The translations under genes and the position numbers were made by a program. The notes beneath the pieces are model-generated. The model was not told the origin of the DNA, did not search any database, and saw only the letters and a program-made list of their open reading frames with translations. Source: Gentiana macrophylla (Eukaryota; Streptophyta; Magnoliopsida; Gentianales; Gentianaceae). From it: a stretch of DNA of 64,000 nt. Shown piece by piece: positions 1 to 9,925 of this stretch (position 1 is the first letter of the stretch; each line of letters begins with the position of its first letter). The stretch spans positions 66,552,583 to 66,616,582 of the forward strand of contig CM047808.1 in assembly GCA_026214975.1 (NCBI GenBank), read 5' to 3'.

Positions 1-38
1 GATAGTGCATCAAAGACTAAATTGTTGCTCAAACCATT

Positions 39-566
39 TTGGCATCAAATCGGCAGCACCTAAACTCATACATTAGGAGCTTGATCAACAAAGATGATGT
101 CACTAAGGGGGAAAGTTTGGACTTGTTAAAAGTCAATGCAGAAGATATACCTCAAGTTCTTGATTGTATTGAAAAGAAACTGGTTGAGCTGAATAAAGCT
201 AGAGGAGAGTTCACTGATGAATAAATGGAACTCTTAGCTAAGTTCTCAGAACCAGATGAGAAAAGACTGGCTCTAGACTCTCAATTGTACAACATTTTCA
301 ATGATCTACCGATTCAAGAGGGAGTATCAAGGGAACAAGCCTTAGAGTCTTTTCTACAAATGCAAAAGGTTCTTTTTCATTATTGGAACAAACTAGGAAA
401 ATGGGAGAAAGAATGCACTTTGGATAAGGCATCAGATGAAGTTGAAAAGACTGAACCAGAGTTTGTTCAGAAATTACTAAGGACAGCCACCAGTGAAAGA
501 CTAAGAAGATCAGTTTTTGTGTTTACTGTGTTATTTAAAAGCAAATTTTCAGCAAACACAGTATGA
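39..566 (+). pseudogene. Broken ORF, probably the 3' (env-like) frame of element G
   Basis: One frame runs from the ATG at 39 to a stop at 564-566, broken only by TAA at 222-224; GAA TAA ATG would be read through if the stop was once CAA. The product of about 174 residues is charged and looks helical, with many Lys and Glu and no signal peptide or membrane segment. I do not recognise a domain. It lies directly upstream of the 3' untranslated region and LTR of G, where SIRE-type elements carry an env-like frame. No convincing residue match to the env-like frame of element C was seen, so the assignment rests on position. The true start may lie before the window. Confidence 0.45.
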
Positions 567-602
567 CAGATTCTTGGAATATTTGGGCAAATATTCAAGG
601 AA

Positions 603-629
603 CACTACTAGAATTTCCCGGATTTGTGA
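603..629 (+). repeat. CACTA left terminal inverted repeat
   Basis: A 27-bp repeat that matches the inverse complement of 7515-7541 with two mismatches. GAA at 600-602 is the left copy of the target duplication. Confidence 0.9.
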
Positions 630-639
630 TTTAATTTTT

Positions 640-1445
640 GTGATTTACAACATTGCTCACAATTAGCACCAAACCACATATTTCTTTTTTTTTGCAATAA
701 ATAGGGACAAAATTGTGACAAAATATGTACATGGCAAAATGTACGTGACTATTTTGTCACAAATCTTTCGCCAAATTCGGGCGCCATAATTTGTGAGAAT
801 TTCATGACAAAGCGACTTGGTCATAAAAGTCTTCATTCTTGCTAATTGTTAAACCGACATATTTGTCCACATCGCAAAATTGTCACATATTTTCCACAAA
901 ATTGCTCACGAATTAGCGACAAACCGCGTAATTTTTTTTTTTTTTTTTTGCAATAAATTGAGACAACATTGTGACAAAATATATACGTGGCAAAATGTAT
1001 GTGATCGCTTTTGTCACAAATCTTCGCGCCAAATTCGGGCGCCATAATTTGTGAGAATTATGTGACAAACTTGCTTGGTTATAAAAGTCTTCGTTGCTAA
1101 TCTGACGCTAACCGACATATCAGTCCACATCGCAAAATTGTCACATATTTTCGACAATATAGCTACAAATTTCCTGGATTTGTGATGAAAATTTGTGATT
1201 AAAATGGTTCGTCACTAATTTGCGACATCATTGCTACAAATTAGTGAAAAAACATAAAAAGATTATTTTTATAAAAAATTGTGACGATATTGTGACAAAA
1301 TATATACATGACAAAAAACAAGAACTATTTTGTCGCAAACCATCGCACGCCAAATTTATGCGCCATTATTTGTGACAAGTATGCGACAAACTAGCTTGGT
1401 TACAAAAATTCCTTGCTAATTCATCATCGACGGATAAATTTGCCC
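640..1445 (+). repeat. Subterminal tandem array of the CACTA element, three imperfect copies
   Basis: Three diverged copies of a unit of about 250 bases (about 645-890, 891-1150 and 1190-1440). Each has, in order, a GCTCAC/GCTAC AAATTAG segment, an A/T run, ATTGTGACAAAATAT, ACATGGCAAAA, TTTTGTC(A/G)CAAA, GCGCCA(T)(A/T)ATTTGTGA and a CTTGGTTA(T/C)AAAA segment. Short TTTGTGAC/GTCACAAA motifs recur throughout in both orientations. Subterminal repeats of this kind bind the TNPA-class protein in known CACTA elements; that role here is inferred. No gene is seen here. Confidence 0.75.
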
Positions 1446-1687
1446 ATATATATGTTTACTTTTAACAAATCAAATTATAAAGGCCAATAAGGCCTTGATT
1501 TAGCGGTCAAAATTAAGGCCAAGGACCACCTCTTAGTCTTGGGGTTGAGACCTACTAAGTGTAAATGTGTGTGAGTGTTATACTTCTTAAGTATATTATA
1601 TAAATATATAGTGAACTTAATTTGAATATCAAATACATATAATGTACAAAAATTGACATGGGTATAACCCAAAGATTATCAACATTG

Positions 1688-1808
1688 GACGTTTTGGGCC
1701 GAATTCGGGTCAAAATGGTCAAGAGGGCCAAATCAGTACAAAATCGTAGACGTTTTGGGCCAAAAGAGGGTCAAATGGTCAAGCGGGCCAGATCAGTACA
1801 AGGCCATT
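1688..1808 (+). repeat. Two tandem copies of a 61-bp unit
   Basis: GACGTTTTGGGCC begins at 1688 and again at 1749. Both copies continue with GGGTCAAA(A)TGGTCAAG and GGCCA(A/G)ATCAGTACAA. The stretch 1446-1687 before it shows no gene. Confidence 0.75.
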
Positions 1809-1827
1809 GTGGGTCTTTAGCTAACCG

Positions 1828-2333
1828 AAGTTCAATCCCGAGGTTCACTATTGAGTTGTGATTCAAACTCGAGGTTCGTTATTGAGTAGTAATTTCAAAC
1901 CCGGGGTTCGTTATTTAGTCGGTTGAAACCCGAGGTTCGTTAGTGAGTTCATGATGTGAAACCCAATGTTCGTTAGTGAGTTAATGATTCGAAGCCTGAG
2001 GTTCATTAATTAGTCATGCGTTAATGATTTGAAACTTGAGGTGTGTTAGTGGGTTAGTGATTTGAAACTCAAGATTCGTTACTGAGTTCATGATATGAAA
2101 CCTGAGGTTCGTTAGTTAGCTAGGCATGAGTTAATGATTTGAAACCCGAGGTTCGTTAGTGAGTTAATGATTTGAAACATGAGGCTCGTTAGTGAGTTAA
2201 TGATTTCAAACCCGAGGTTCGTTAGTGAGTTCATGGTATGAAACCCGAGGTTCGTTAGTGAGTTCATGGTATGAAACCCGATAGCGAGTTAATGATTCAA
2301 TACTCAAAGTTCATTAGTTATTCATGAGTTAAT
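1828..2333 (+). repeat. Minisatellite of about 33 bp, roughly 15 degenerate units
   Basis: The core GAGGTTCGTTAGTGAGTT, followed by AATGATTTGAAACCC or TCATGATATGAAACC, recurs about every 33 bases with point changes and occasional added bases (TAGTCATGCG, TAGCTAGGCATG). It lies inside the CACTA element and ends where a second CACTA-like end begins. No unique spacers separate the units. Confidence 0.8.
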
Positions 2334-2530
2334 CACTACAAGAAAACTGGAAGTTTACGACGCACAGTTTACGACGTGCAATAAATGCGCGTAGTAAATC
2401 TTAGATTTTACGACATTCTTCATATCTTGCGTCGTATATATCCATAAAAGCATGTTGTAAGAAAGTGATACTTAAAATTTACTACGTGCTATTGAATCCC
2501 GTCGTAAGCATTTCTTATTAAAAACTCTAA
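2334..2530 (+). mobile_element. Second CACTA-type left end
   Basis: CACTACAAGAAAACTGG at 2334 is a typical CACTA terminus. It is followed by repeated (G)TTTACGACG and CGTCGTA motifs at about 2350-2515, a subterminal array unlike that of the outer element. No matching right end was found before 7541, so this is a truncated element or a relic of serial nesting. Confidence 0.55.
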
Positions 2531-2540
2531 TTCCATGTTT

Positions 2541-3081
2541 CTTTTAACTTTTCATCTCAAAATTCATTTCACGGCGCCTTTCACAAAACCCTACTCCGTC
2601 CGATCTTGCCGCACCCGATCTCCTCGCCACTAACACCGGCGATTGCGCGTTCCTTTCACCGTCTGATTGCGATTTGACCACCACACTCTTCGCTCTAAAT
2701 TTGCAAGTGTAAGTGTTAAAGCTTATGAACCGATTTACCAAACCTTCAAGTTTTTTCTTTATGTTTTTCTAAATAATCGAGACTAAGCACTTTGGTGGAG
2801 CTTGTGAGTAGTGAATACTAACAACTGCATCTCCGCTTATTCAATTTCCCAATATATTTGTTTTCTGGTGGTAGATCGCATCGGTGGTGTGGGTATTGAA
2901 TCTAAGTGGGTGTATAGGGATCAGGTTTGTAATTGACAGAGAAGAATGTGTATCTCATAAGGCGGAGTATGGTGCTACTGTTCGTTTTTCATGTGTCATC
3001 ATCAAATCCGAACCCGCCTGGTATTATACTCCAGATGGTGTTGATCTTGTGGTATGATTTTCTTTTGCCATATTTTGATGT
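2541..3081 (+). other. Possible captured 5' gene segment, GC-richer than its surroundings
   Basis: About 2565-2665 is clearly GC-richer than the A/T-rich element around it and reads like the first exon or leader of a plant gene. An ORF lies on the opposite strand here but shows no recognisable domain. From about 2700 to 3081 I see nothing further that can be named. Confidence 0.3.
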
Positions 3082-3190
3082 CACTACAAAAACTTCATTA
3101 TTTAATCTGGATTTTAACGGTGGATTTTACGTTCCACCGCTAGTGATCTTGATTTAATGCGGTGGTTTTGTACATCCGCCGCCAGTGATG
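3082..3190 (+). mobile_element. Third CACTA-type left end
   Basis: CACTACAAAAACTTC at 3082 is followed by GATTTTAACGGTGG, ACGTTCCACCGC and GCGGTGG...CCGCCGCC motifs, another subterminal pattern seen in plant CACTA elements. No right end with the inverse motif was found inside the outer element. Confidence 0.5.
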
Positions 3191-3239
3191 TGGTTAAACA
3201 AAAAAAACCTCTGGTATACATTAATACATACAAACAAAT

Positions 3240-4908
3240 AAAAACAATAACCCTCTTTTTTCTCTCTCCCCGTAGCTGAATCCTTAACCTACCATGGCTC
3301 CTCTGCTCATCGCCCTCAAGCCACCGGAGTTGAAGTTGAAGTTGAAGTCGGCCTTATGATTTTCAAGATTCTCAATCAGTTCTGATATTTCCTCTGGTAT
3401 AGCACCGACATCGGTCGTCGTAGGAGTGGAAGTCACAACCTTCACCGATCTATTAGTTTTCTGACCGCTATATCATCTGCTCATTTAGACATTATGCGCA
3501 TCTTCGGATTCGCACACTCGTCCATTGAAGAGCTTTCCGTTAGGATCATCCTCGATCTGTAAGTTCTGTATTTGATTTCATTTATTTTTGCCTTTTTTTG
3601 CTCTCTTCATCTTCCTCCTTCTAGGGTTACCGATTTCTCTGTGTGTGGTTTAAATTGAATTTTCCGCTGGTAAGGGGGATTTCATCTGGGAATTTATAAT
3701 TCTCGAGCAACTTCATATGGATGATATGCTATTTTTCATATTTTTCTTTTGCAGATGGGTGAGAAATTTTATTTCCTTTTTGCTGATGTGCTATTTCCCC
3801 GTTTTGATTTGCAGGACAGTGAGAATTGGCTATTGTCATTCAATTAACTGTATTTAAGCATCTACCTGGTAATTTTAAGTTTCTCACAGATCTTGTTTCT
3901 GTTTCGGGTTTGTTTGTTTGTTTTTTTAAACGTTCATTGTTTGGAAACTTATTTCAATTCTACTAAGTTGATTTCCCATTGTTTGTCTTTCACTCATAAG
4001 ATTCATACGTGACTGCGGGGGTTAGAAAAACTGCTGTAATTGTGGGTTTTGTGGAAAGCTTGATGGTAGTGTCTTGGTGTAGATTTATGCTCTATGATGC
4101 TGTCCTTACCTAGTTCATTTTTAGCTTTCTGAAAACTTTCATCGATTTTGATGACGTTTTTCTTTTTGGACTAAAATTTTGGATAGCATTAATCGTTGCT
4201 CAGTTTTTATGCATTAGCAGAATCACCATTGTAATGCTAGTAACTGATCCATGACATGTACATCTATTAGTTCAAGAATTCTCTTTAAATTGTTTGCTGG
4301 AGTTTATTTCGCTTTTTTGTTGATAGAAATCCGAAAATATGACCTTTATCTGTCTTTCTTTAGCAAAAATGGCATCTTGTTTTTTCGTGTAGAGCTATTT
4401 CCAATCACATTGCATTATTGATAGTAGTTTATCTTAGAAAAGTCTACTCATTTTCTTTGTTTGTCTTATGTTCTTTATCCTGGACCTTAGTTGTAGAAAT
4501 TATGTTAAAAAGAAGAAGAGAACCCTCTCTTCAATGAAACAAAGAAGGCGGGAAAAACACAACTTGAAAATATGAATAAGAGCTTCTTTCATTGACTTGA
4601 AAATTTTAGGTGTGTTAATGTTACTTATTAGGCTTCTGTGTGTTTGGCTGGCGATAGTGCTTCCTATCATAGGAACTCTGTTTTCGGGGGACGACGTTGT
4701 CATCGTAGCGTATTGGTAGGACACTAGGACACAATTATAACTCTAATTTTGGGGGAATCTGTGAAGTACTACAATTATATTGTCCTGATTGTTCCTTTAA
4801 ATGGATTTTTCTAAATGAAAATTTAAGCAGATTCAAGCTCTTTTTTTGTTTTCTTCTCTTTTTGATTGTTGAAATTCATGTCTTGATGAAGTTATTATTT
4901 TGATTTAG
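3240..4908 (+). pseudogene. Captured gene leader/first-exon fragment followed by intron-like sequence
   Basis: A CT-rich leader (about 3250-3270) precedes an ATG at 3294. That frame starts MAPLLIALKPPE and stops early, so it is not a working exon. GC-richer sequence continues to about 3557, where CTG|TAAGTT could mark an exon end. From there to 4908 the sequence is T-rich and intron-like (several TTTGCAG tracts), leading to the splice acceptor of the auxin response factor exon at 4907-4908. The leader could come from the same gene as that exon or from another. The product is unidentified. Confidence 0.35.
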
Positions 4909-5536
4909 ATGGAAGCTATGCGATCACGGGAAAAGACCAAAAAGACACCGAGGCCACAGAGGAGGGAACTAGAGGTGTAGCCTTAAGGGCAACTTCTCAT
5001 ATGTTCTGCAAAACTCTTACCATATCTGATAGTAGCACACATGGAGGATTTTCCGTTCCGCGAAGAACTGCTGGAGACTGTTTCCCTCCTTTGGTGCTTG
5101 TTTTTGAAAAATTGTTAGGCTTTTTCATGTTTGAAGTGGATCAGGTATATCATTTAGTGGGCTAACTTTTTTTTGATGATTTTAATTAGGATTACAAGGA
5201 GCAGAGGCCCTCCCATGTTCTTATGGAAAACGTTCTACATGGTTCTGCAAAAAAAGGATAATAACTTGGTGAAAACAAAAACAAGTCTTTATGTGTTCTT
5301 ACTATTAATACATGAAAGAGATGTACCCATATCTACAGAAATATACTTGATGTATTGAATGGATATTTCAGGGGAGAAGGTGGGGATCTGAGATTGGGGA
5401 TAAGAAAAGCCAATGCGCCTAGAAATGGTCTATCTGATTCAATAATCAAAGCTCAGAATTCTTATCCAAATGTTCTTGCCCCGGTTGCAAATGTTGTGGC
5501 GACCAATGGCTCCTTTCAAATATTCTACAACCCAAG
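4909..5536 (+). pseudogene. Auxin response factor (ARF3/ARF4-like) B3-domain gene fragment captured by the CACTA element
   Basis: Three exon pieces with introns kept. Exon 1 (4909-5093, acceptor TTTAG at 4904-4908) encodes [20 protein letters not shown] then [12 protein letters not shown], the start of the ARF B3 DNA-binding domain. An intron with GT at 5094-5095 and AG at 5188-5189 follows. Exon 2 begins DYKEQRPSHVLMENVLHGSA (5190-5250) and then runs into a stop; the middle of the B3 domain is missing. Exon 3 (5371-5536, acceptor TTTCAG) encodes GEGGDLRLGIRKANAPRNGL, then NSYPNVLAP and FYNPR, and ends at a GT donor where ARF genes have an intron. The PRNGL(P/S)DSII stretch favours the ARF4 branch. 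ARFs are nuclear transcription factors binding auxin response elements. This copy lacks part of B3 and all later domains and cannot make an ARF. Confidence 0.85.
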
Positions 5537-5790
5537 GTAGTAAAGAAACTTTTTTCTTAATCTTATTTTCTTTGAAAGATTAAAGGAGCGGATTACTCTG
5601 TCTAGCTCTGTTTGGCTCATTTACTCTGTTTAACGGATTTTTTCCACTGCTAAACAGAGTAAGAATGGACACATACTTCTTGTCTTCTCATTTCTTCATC
5701 GTGTGGCATGGTAATATCGTCATTTAACCTGTCCGTATGTTGGACTAACTATATAAACTGCATTTGTAGATGGGATTTTTGTTTTCACAG

Positions 5791-5885
5791 AGGCAGTGTA
5801 GTTGAGCACCTTGATGGCCACACTGATATAATTCACTTGCAGCTTTACAGCCATTGGTTTATTGTCCCAAACTGTTTATATGAAG
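5791..5885 (+). pseudogene. Orphan exon-like fragment (95 bp) between consensus splice sites
   Basis: TTTTCACAG ends at 5790 and ATGAAG|GTACTG marks the 3' end. The exon reads openly as RGSVVEHLDGHTDIIHLQLY then SHWFIVPNCLYEG. I do not recognise the parent gene. It follows the ARF fragment by 250 bases of intron-like sequence and may come from a different gene. Confidence 0.45.
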
Positions 5886-7014
5886 GTACTGTTTCTTCAC
5901 CGTGAACTATAGTGAGTGTTCATCTTCTACTCATCATGCACCGGATGACATGAAAAACATGTTGCATTAATCATTTCTGTTTTCAATTGTTTTATTATGC
6001 TCGTTTATGCTATTAGCGAGCTGTTATGCTGAAATTTGTTTGTTTCATTTAATCGTGATTTTGAAGAAACAGAGACGGTGTTTCTTTGGATGAGATGTTC
6101 TTTTTCCCTGATTTGTTTCCTTTGATAATCTTCTTATAGAACCCGAATTTGCCACAGTCTATGGCACAAAATGCAACTATGATTGTTTTCACGAGGTTTG
6201 AGGATACTTGTCATGAAATAGACTCGGTTCAGGATTGGTGGGATCTCAAATATCCTTGGGACTCATAGTTCCTTGTGGAACCTCTGAATTATTATTCTCA
6301 AAAAGGTTTGGCATTGTTTTTCAGTTCCCTGAGAGGTACATTTTCCTTTCTATAACTCTTTTATTAAATTGTTAGTGTTTTCTCACCTTTATCCTAGTTT
6401 GTTGAGTTTCCCAATGATACCATTCATTTCCAAGCACCATCCCTTTTCTTTTCTTTTAGCTTACCTCTTTCATTTTTGCTCAATTCCTGACATTTGAAGA
6501 TTACCTACCTTGGTCGTACTTTGTTTGAGAGAATGTTCTTGATGGAGTTACTTTTGGGTGGCCAAGGCGGAGAAGTTTAAAGAAGCGAAGACATGTGTCC
6601 TACCATATCTTAGGAACAAAGGGACCCGGATTCGGATGATATCTTCGAAAGAGGCCACAATGGACATGTACTAGCGGTGCAAGTGAGATCGTCATGATTT
6701 TAAACAAGTTCTTCACGATGTTTAACAACACCGTCAAGAAACTGAGTGGGAAGACACTTTTAGAGACGATTGCTCGTTCACAAGATTGAGATGTTTTTCA
6801 GTGATAAAACCATTAGTCTCTTGTATTTGTCCGTTGACCATGAATAATATTGATTTCATGTTTTGAAATGCTATTTGACTCAATTATGAATAAAATGATT
6901 TGCTTCATTTTCATGATCATGGAAGTGTTTTGATTGAAACCTAAGAGAATTATTGAATTAATTTTTGTAAATAATAAATATAGTAAAATGTGAAATATAA
7001 ATTTTGTTACAAAG
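5886..7014. other. CACTA interior with no gene recognised
   Basis: A possible short exon lies at about 6140-6192 (acceptor CTTATAG, reading NPNLPQSMAQNATMIVFTR). A less A/T-rich stretch at about 6533-6793 could be a further captured piece (reads WPRRRSLKKRRHV early on) but has stops in every frame and no recognisable domain. The rest is A/T-rich and empty. Confidence 0.3.
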
Positions 7015-7541
7015 TCATTGCAACTATTGATTTTGACACAACAATTCATTACAAATATAGGTAAAATTTGTCAAAATTTGTCGTAAAACACCGTCAAAAT
7101 TAATTCAAAAGTGTAGGGAATAATTGTCACATTTGTATCACTAAATTTGGTACTTGTCAAATCACATAATAATCACTATAATTTTGTCACAATTTTATCG
7201 TCAATCATCACAAATTCATATCAAATTTGTAAGATATTTATCACTATTTCATCAAAAGAATTGGTTACAAAATTGTCGATATTAAATTTTGTCACATATC
7301 CGTTTGCAAAATATAATTTTTATCGCAGATTCATCAGTAAATTTTTGTCATATCTATGTCACAAAGTATGACTTTCACAATTTTGTCACAAAACTTAGTG
7401 ACAAGGTTAATTTCGACTCAAAATTTGCAACGGGGTGTTCCGTGACGGAAATAGGATTCGTCACTGATTCGTCACAAACGAGCGTTAGTGACAAATTTGT
7501 GACGAAAACCGCCGTCACAAATTCGAGAAATTCTAGTAGTG
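7015..7541. repeat. CACTA right subterminal repeats and terminal inverted repeat
   Basis: Motifs TTTGTCA(C/A), GTCACAAA and TTTGTGACGAAA recur densely from about 7015 to 7541. The last 27 bases (7515-7541) are the inverse of the left terminus with two mismatches. GAA at 7542-7544 is the right copy of the target duplication. Confidence 0.8.
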
Positions 7542-7544
7542 GAA

Positions 7545-7746
7545 TAGAATGCACTCAAACTAACCTAGCCATGAAAGAAGCCGTTGAAAACATTGATAAG
7601 CAAGTTGGTTATTTAATTTCTTTCACGTATTTGTATTTTATTACTCAGAAACTTCGCTTATCAATGAAATCTCGCTTTCGAGTTTGTCCATATCTCTTTG
7701 CATTGCCTTTAAGGAGGGTATTGACATCATAAAAAATGTGTAAAAT
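7545..7746 (+). other. 3' untranslated stretch of element G with decayed polypurine tract
   Basis: Resumes G after the CACTA insertion. The last 35 bases align with the region before the 3' LTR of element C; where C has the purine tract AAAAAGGGGGAAAT, this copy has a decayed AAAAAATGTGTAAAAT. Confidence 0.55.
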
Positions 7747-9492
7747 TGTTGGAAATAAATTTTATGTTTTGATGATGATTCATCACTTATTCCGTTACTG
7801 TTTTTAAACCCCGTTGATGAGGTGTCATAACTAACTGTTATAGTGCAAAGTAAAAAGATGTCTAGAAATCATTGTATAGGATTTAATATAGTCTGATAGT
7901 TGTATATGTTAATCAGATAAGCACTGTAATAGTTCTAGGTTCAGAACTGAGAAAATGAGAAACTGACTTATTGAACTGAGTTCCCAACTGAACTTGATCA
8001 AGATTACTTCAACCGTAACTGAGGGATCAAACTCAGTTATGACATAGCTGAAGAAGGTAAGTTCGCTGAGGGACATAGACTCAGTTGGCTTGTCTAGAAG
8101 ATTGATGAACTATGGGTTCAAACTCAGTTATTGAAGATAGAATAACTGAGCGTTCAAACTCAGTTATTGAAGACTGTAGAACTGAGGGTTCAAACTCAGT
8201 TTATGAAGACTAAGTCGAGACTATAAAGTAAGACTTCAGGCAAGTCTGTGATAACCTAAACTGACTTTATGGATCTTGTATGAAGGACTAAGAATCATAA
8301 GGACAATGATATTTAAGATGATCAATTGAAAACGTTGTACTCTGATTAAGTCAATAATAATCAGATGAAGGATAAAGTAATGAGATTTTGAATAAGAGTA
8401 AAAATTCAGTTAATGCTCTTGAAAACTGGAAACTGACCAAGTCTTACTGAATCAGTTTTAGAACTGGAAATAAGCAAAACTGATGAAGGATCAGACCGTT
8501 ATGAATGTCAGAAAGGACACTGACATACATACAGAAAAGAAGGACCACTAACGGCTATAAGGATTCAAATTATAATGATCTAACAGTTAGAGAAACCCCT
8601 ATAAATAGATCTCTTCTAAAACAAGAAGAGTGTGGAGTTCTAACAATCAATCTAGTCGAGAAAGATCAAATTAAGGGGGGAAAGTAATCAAAAAGAATTC
8701 CTGCTATATACTTTATTGCAAGATCAAGATATTTCTTCAAGTGTTCATAAGCATTCAAAGAAAGATCAAGATCAATCATGTGAAGAAATACAGAGCTGTG
8801 CATAAATTATTTATCTAGAAGAAGAAGCTCGAATCACAATTGAATCAAAGTTATTGATTCAAGTCCCAATTTTGATTTTATCAAAGGTTTTAGATTGTGA
8901 AACACTGTGTTTGCTTCAGTCAGGAATACTGTGTTTGTGATGAGCTGGTGAAGAGGCAAGACAACCCTCCAAGGACCAATTTTTCAAACAATTGAAGAGC
9001 TGCCATCCTACCTGTTCTACAAGTGTTTAGATAGTGAAGCTAGGGATTAGTCAAGGACTATCAGTTTAGGACTTTTTGTATCTGGGCCATCTCAAAAGTT
9101 CTAGTGGAATTTTCCTCTGCATCACAGGGGAAGAGAGGACTTACATGATTACACCCCCTGGAACCTCTATAATTATTTTTTATTTACTTTACGCATCTAT
9201 TTACTGCATTGTAGTTATATTCATCTAGTTCATATACACAGCAAACACTACAAACTGAGTCAGAATATTAACTGATTACTCATATTTGACAAAGGCTTAA
9301 TTTAATCCGCTGCCAGTTAACTCAGTTAAGGATAAGTCAGTTTTTGACTTAGACTAAGCTAAGTTAGCTTAACTCCGCACAAGTTTGAATTGAACTTAAT
9401 CTAGTTTAAGATTCAGGTTTTGGGTGAGCTTTTGGTGACAACTTTATTCACACCCCCTCTAAATTTTTGTTAGCCTTTCCAAGGGTCGAACA
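7747..9492 (+). repeat. 3' LTR of element G
   Basis: Begins TGTTGGAAATAAA and ends AAGGGTCGAACA (TG...CA), 1746 bases. The layout matches the LTRs of C, D and H: an early TGTTATAG(T/A)GCAAA segment, repeated 'AACTGAG..TCAAACTCAGTTA' blocks at about 8030-8200, a TATA box, and a tail of ACCCCCTCTAAA then GCCTTTCCAAGGG. No primer-binding site follows it, as expected for a 3' LTR. Confidence 0.8.
8600..8607 (+). promoter_or_regulatory. TATA box of LTR G
   Basis: TATAAATA, preceded by CCCC and followed by GATCTCT, at the same relative position as in the C LTRs. Confidence 0.6.
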
Positions 9493-9925
9493 TAATCCTT
9501 GACAAGAGCTGAGTTAAGTAGAGTGTAAAACGGTTTTGCTCCACTAACTCCACGATCTTTATAAGATTTGATTGTGCGTTTGAACTTCCATTCTATTCAG
9601 TTGTGTATAAAATGCATGTATTATTTGTCCTTTAGGGAGTACATACGTAACAGCATTTCTGACAATTAAGGTTGTAATTAATGTGATGCAACTCTTTTCG
9701 TATACATGCACTTTTCTTTTTTGACTTCTGTTGACTTAGTTAGAAAGTCATTTTAGCAATGTCTGTTTGCGGTCCATTGTCAGTTTGAAACATTTTAGGT
9801 GTCAGTTTTAGATCATATCAGTTCTCTTATTTGTCGGTTTAAGATCGTTGATGACAATGACTGACCTATCAAATAAGCTCATTCAACATGACAAAGATCA
9901 ATCCCCTTGTCGGATCTCAGTTGTT
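9493..9925 (-). other. 3' tail of element E after RNase H
   Basis: The first part, next to the RNase H frame, matches the AAGGGGAT(T)..CTTTGTCATGTTG segment that follows RNase H in element C (36375-36400 and 36478-36505). The rest corresponds to the spacer before C's env-like frame. No ORF is seen. G cuts it off at 9492. Confidence 0.55.

Larger units (their letters stand above)
603..7541. mobile_element. CACTA (EnSpm/CMC) DNA transposon, non-autonomous, carrying host gene fragments
   Basis: The element starts CACTACTAGAATTTC and ends with the inverse complement of that motif. It is flanked on both sides by the 3-bp target duplication GAA (600-602 and 7542-7544). CACTA ends, a 3-bp duplication and subterminal arrays of short motifs are the hallmarks of the CACTA superfamily. 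Subterminal regions at 640-1445 and about 7015-7541 are rich in TTTGTGAC/GTCACAAA. No TNP2-like transposase or TNPA-like ORF is recognisable, so it would depend on a partner. The interior holds tandem repeats, two further CACTA-like left ends and copied gene pieces including an auxin response factor fragment. It sits in the 3' region of element G. Confidence 0.9.
1..9492 (+). mobile_element. Element G: 3' part of a SIRE-type Copia retrotransposon, split by a CACTA transposon
   Basis: Visible parts are a broken reading frame (39-566), a short 3' untranslated stretch (7545-7746) and the 3' LTR (7747-9492). The CACTA transposon at 603-7541 separates them. The bases just before the LTR (ggagggtattgacatcat..., 7713-7746) line up with those before the 3' LTR of element C, which makes this the 3' end of an element rather than a solo LTR. 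Its 5' part lies before position 1. The LTR end abuts the tail of minus-strand element E at 9493, so G appears to have inserted into E; the duplication partner of taatc (9493-9497) would lie outside the window. Membership of the SIRE group is inferred from LTR layout and this junction. Confidence 0.7.

Noticed and set aside
1828..2333. Regular 33-bp repeats resembling a CRISPR array
   Set aside because: Units are contiguous and degenerate with no unique spacers, and the context is a plant transposon.
3294..3356. Short frame starting MAPLLIALKPPE as a host gene
   Set aside because: It stops after about 20 codons and lies inside the CACTA element; at most it is a captured fragment.
603..7541. 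Search for a CACTA transposase making this an autonomous element
   Set aside because: No TNP2-like frame of any length is present on either strand; the interior is repeats and gene fragments.
7747..9492. LTR G as a solo LTR
   Set aside because: No 5-bp duplication flanks it, and the bases before it align with the pre-LTR region of element C, so it is a 3' LTR with its interior attached.
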